This document shows, in pieces, positions 62,814 to 64,000 of a DNA stretch of 64,000 nt. The stretch's first letter is position 1. Every line of letters starts with the position of its first letter. Below the pieces are notes generated by a model, which did no database searches, was not told the DNA's origin, and saw only the letters and a list, made by a program, of their open reading frames with translations. Both the position numbers and the translations under genes were made by a program. Origin of the DNA: Acinetobacter baretiae (lineage in GTDB: Bacteria > Pseudomonadota > Gammaproteobacteria > Pseudomonadales > Moraxellaceae). The DNA is taken from NCBI RefSeq assembly GCF_015627105.1, contig NZ_VTDM01000009.1, positions 124,001 to 188,000 of the forward strand. Reading direction: 5' to 3'.

Positions 62814-63740
62814 ATGAATTTGGCTGATCGTGATGGTTTTATTTGGCAAGACGGAAAATTAGTTGATTGGCGTGATGCAAAAATACACGTCCTTACACAT
62901 ACATTACATTACAGCATGGGCGTTTTTGAAGGCGTTCGTGCGTATGAAACACCGAAAGGCCCTGCAATTTTTCGTTTGAAAGATCATACGAAGCGTTTGT
63001 TAAATTCAGCAAAAATTTACCAAATGAAAGTCCCATTTGATCAAGCGACACTTGAGCAAGCACAAATTGATGTGGTTCGTGAAAATAAACTCAATTCATG
63101 TTATTTGCGTCCATTTATTTGGATTGGGTCTGAGAAATTAGGAATTTCTTCAACAAGTAATTCAATTCATGCAGCAGTTGCAGCATGGGGTTGGGGTGCT
63201 TATTTGGGTGAAGAGGCGATGGCCAAAGGTATTCGTGTAAAAACCTCATCATTTACCCATCATCATCCAAATGTAACGATGTGTAAGGCAAAAGCATGTG
63301 GTAATTACACAGTATCTATTTTGGCACATCAAGAAGTTGCGCAAGCAGGTTATGATGAAGCCATGATGATGGACCCACAAGGGTTTGTATGTCAGGGTGC
63401 TGGTGAGAATGTATTCTTGATTCAAGACGGTGTACTGCATACGCCAGATTTAGCAGGGGGTGCGCTTGATGGAATTACACGTCAAACGGTCATCACAATT
63501 GCCAAAGATCTAGGCTATGAAGTGGTTGAGCGTCGAATTACGCGTGATGAGTTTTATATTGCAGATGAAGCATTTTTCACAGGTACAGCCGCTGAAGTGA
63601 CGCCAATTCGTGAATATGATGATCGTCAGATTGGTGAAGGTTCTCGAGGGCCAATTACCACTGAAATTCAAAAAACCTTTTTTGATGCGATTCAAGGAAA
63701 AAATCCAAAGTATGAACATTGGTTGACGTATATTAACTAG
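62814..63740 (+). CDS. ilvE: Branched-chain amino acid aminotransferase
   Basis: A 308-residue fold-type IV PLP enzyme that performs the last step of valine, leucine and isoleucine synthesis. Signatures: THTLHYSMGVFEGVRAYETPKGPAIFRL, the PLP-lysine region MCKAKACGNY, and EAFFTGTAAEVTPIREYD. GGAG precedes the ATG. In Acinetobacter it commonly borders the lipooligosaccharide outer-core locus. It ends in a clear terminator. Confidence 0.97.
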   Translation: MNLADRDGFIWQDGKLVDWRDAKIHVLTHTLHYSMGVFEGVRAYETPKGPAIFRLKDHTKRLLNSAKIYQMKVPFDQATLEQAQIDVVRENKLNSCYLRPFIWIGSEKLGISSTSNSIHAAVAAWGWGAYLGEEAMAKGIRVKTSSFTHHHPNVTMCKAKACGNYTVSILAHQEVAQAGYDEAMMMDPQGFVCQGAGENVFLIQDGVLHTPDLAGGALDGITRQTVITIAKDLGYEVVERRITRDEFYIADEAFFTGTAAEVTPIREYDDRQIGEGSRGPITTEIQKTFFDAIQGKNPKYEHWLTYIN

Positions 63741-63750
63741 ATCAATCCTT

Positions 63751-63783
63751 TCAAAAGGCGAACTGTGAAGTTCGCCTTTTTTT
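63751..63783 (+). terminator. Rho-independent terminator of ilvE
   Basis: An 11-bp stem (AAAGGCGAACT / AGTTCGCCTTT) with a four-base loop, followed by a long T-run. Confidence 0.92.
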
Positions 63784-63858
63784 ATATCTGCCGTATGGGC
63801 TTTATGTTAAAATTATTTCATTGTCAGGTCACTGGCTATGAATAGTAGGTAGCGTAAC

Positions 63859-64000
63859 ATGTTAGATTCTCAAAAGTCAGAGGCGCAAAATGCGCAAGAA
63901 AATATTATTTTGTGTATGAAGTGGGGCACAAAATATGGCGCTGAATATGTGAATCGTTTATACAACATGGTAAAACGTCATTTAACGTTACCTTTTAAAA
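63859..64000 (+). CDS. Glycosyltransferase-like protein, 5' part only (outer-core locus edge)
   Basis: The first 47 codons of a gene cut by the right edge. After a hydrophilic N-terminus (MLDSQKSEAQNAQENIILCM) it reads KWGTKYGAEYVNRLYNMVKR and HLTLPFK, a start I recognise from Acinetobacter glycosyltransferase-like proteins of the lipooligosaccharide outer-core cluster next to ilvE. Identity is inferred from this short segment and from position; the catalytic part is outside the window. Confidence 0.65.
   Translation, partial: MLDSQKSEAQNAQENIILCMKWGTKYGAEYVNRLYNMVKRHLTLPFK

Overview
The window is a contiguous piece of a low-GC gammaproteobacterial chromosome, and gene content and order point to Acinetobacter or a close Moraxellaceae relative. 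Supporting signs are the Acinetobacter-like protein sequences, the order leuS-lptE-holA followed by a macA/macB/tolC-type efflux operon, the blocks queA-tgt-yajC-secD-secF and rlmN-pilF-rodZ-ispG-hisS-yfgM-bamB-der, and glnE-ilvE leading into what looks like the edge of the lipooligosaccharide outer-core (OC) locus. There is no rRNA, insertion sequence, prophage, integrase or CRISPR array. One tRNA gene (Leu, anticodon CAA) is present.

Layout. 1-410: 5' part of a MipA/OmpV-type outer-membrane protein on the minus strand. 0.5-3.4 kb: hslO and a CPA2/Kef-type antiporter. 3.5-5.0 kb: a compact ArsR/GlcG-like/short-chain dehydrogenase operon with its own double operator and arginine codon use unlike its neighbours. 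5.1-9.8 kb: priA, lnt and corC. 9.8-10.4 kb: gene-free. 10.4-19.1 kb: tusA, ETF-ubiquinone oxidoreductase, DUF1285, murI, a DUF4062 protein, hemH, a glyoxalase-type hydrolase, yacG, a TrmB-like methyltransferase and a YhiN-type flavoprotein. 19.1-20.0 kb: a gene-free stretch with 17 perfect copies of an 8-bp repeat. 20.0-27.0 kb: crcB, a HopJ-family protein, an ABC1/UbiB-family kinase, secB-grxC-rhodanese, rsgA, orn, a BI-1/YccA protein and fabI.

27.1-36.6 kb is minus strand: an outer-membrane channel/MacB/MacA efflux operon, holA, lptE, leuS and a small DUF4124 protein. 37.0-40.3 kb: ilvI-ilvH-ilvC. 40.4-50.5 kb: a PAP2 phosphatase, iscX, ndk, rlmN, pilF, rodZ, ispG, hisS, yfgM, bamB and der. 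50.7-51.3 kb: a phosphopantetheinyl transferase. 51.4-57.0 kb, minus strand: queA, tgt, yajC, secD, secF. 57.2-60.0 kb: tRNA-Leu, a membrane-anchored XRE regulator, a GNAT acetyltransferase and a cytosolic histidine kinase. 60.0-64.0 kb: glnE, ilvE and the start of a glycosyltransferase-like gene.

Most of the window is conserved housekeeping: cell-envelope biogenesis (lnt, murI, lptE, bamB, rodZ, secDF-yajC), translation (leuS, hisS, tgt, queA, rlmN, der, rsgA), branched-chain amino acid synthesis (ilvIHC and ilvE) and redox or metal functions. I saw no clear multi-gene anti-phage or other novel effector system. The best leads are regulatory or structural: two abutting 16-bp palindromic operators in front of the ArsR operon, five TGTC motifs spaced exactly 11 bp apart in front of the XRE regulator, the octamer tandem array, and an apparent minus-strand terminator closing a transcript in a gene-free region.
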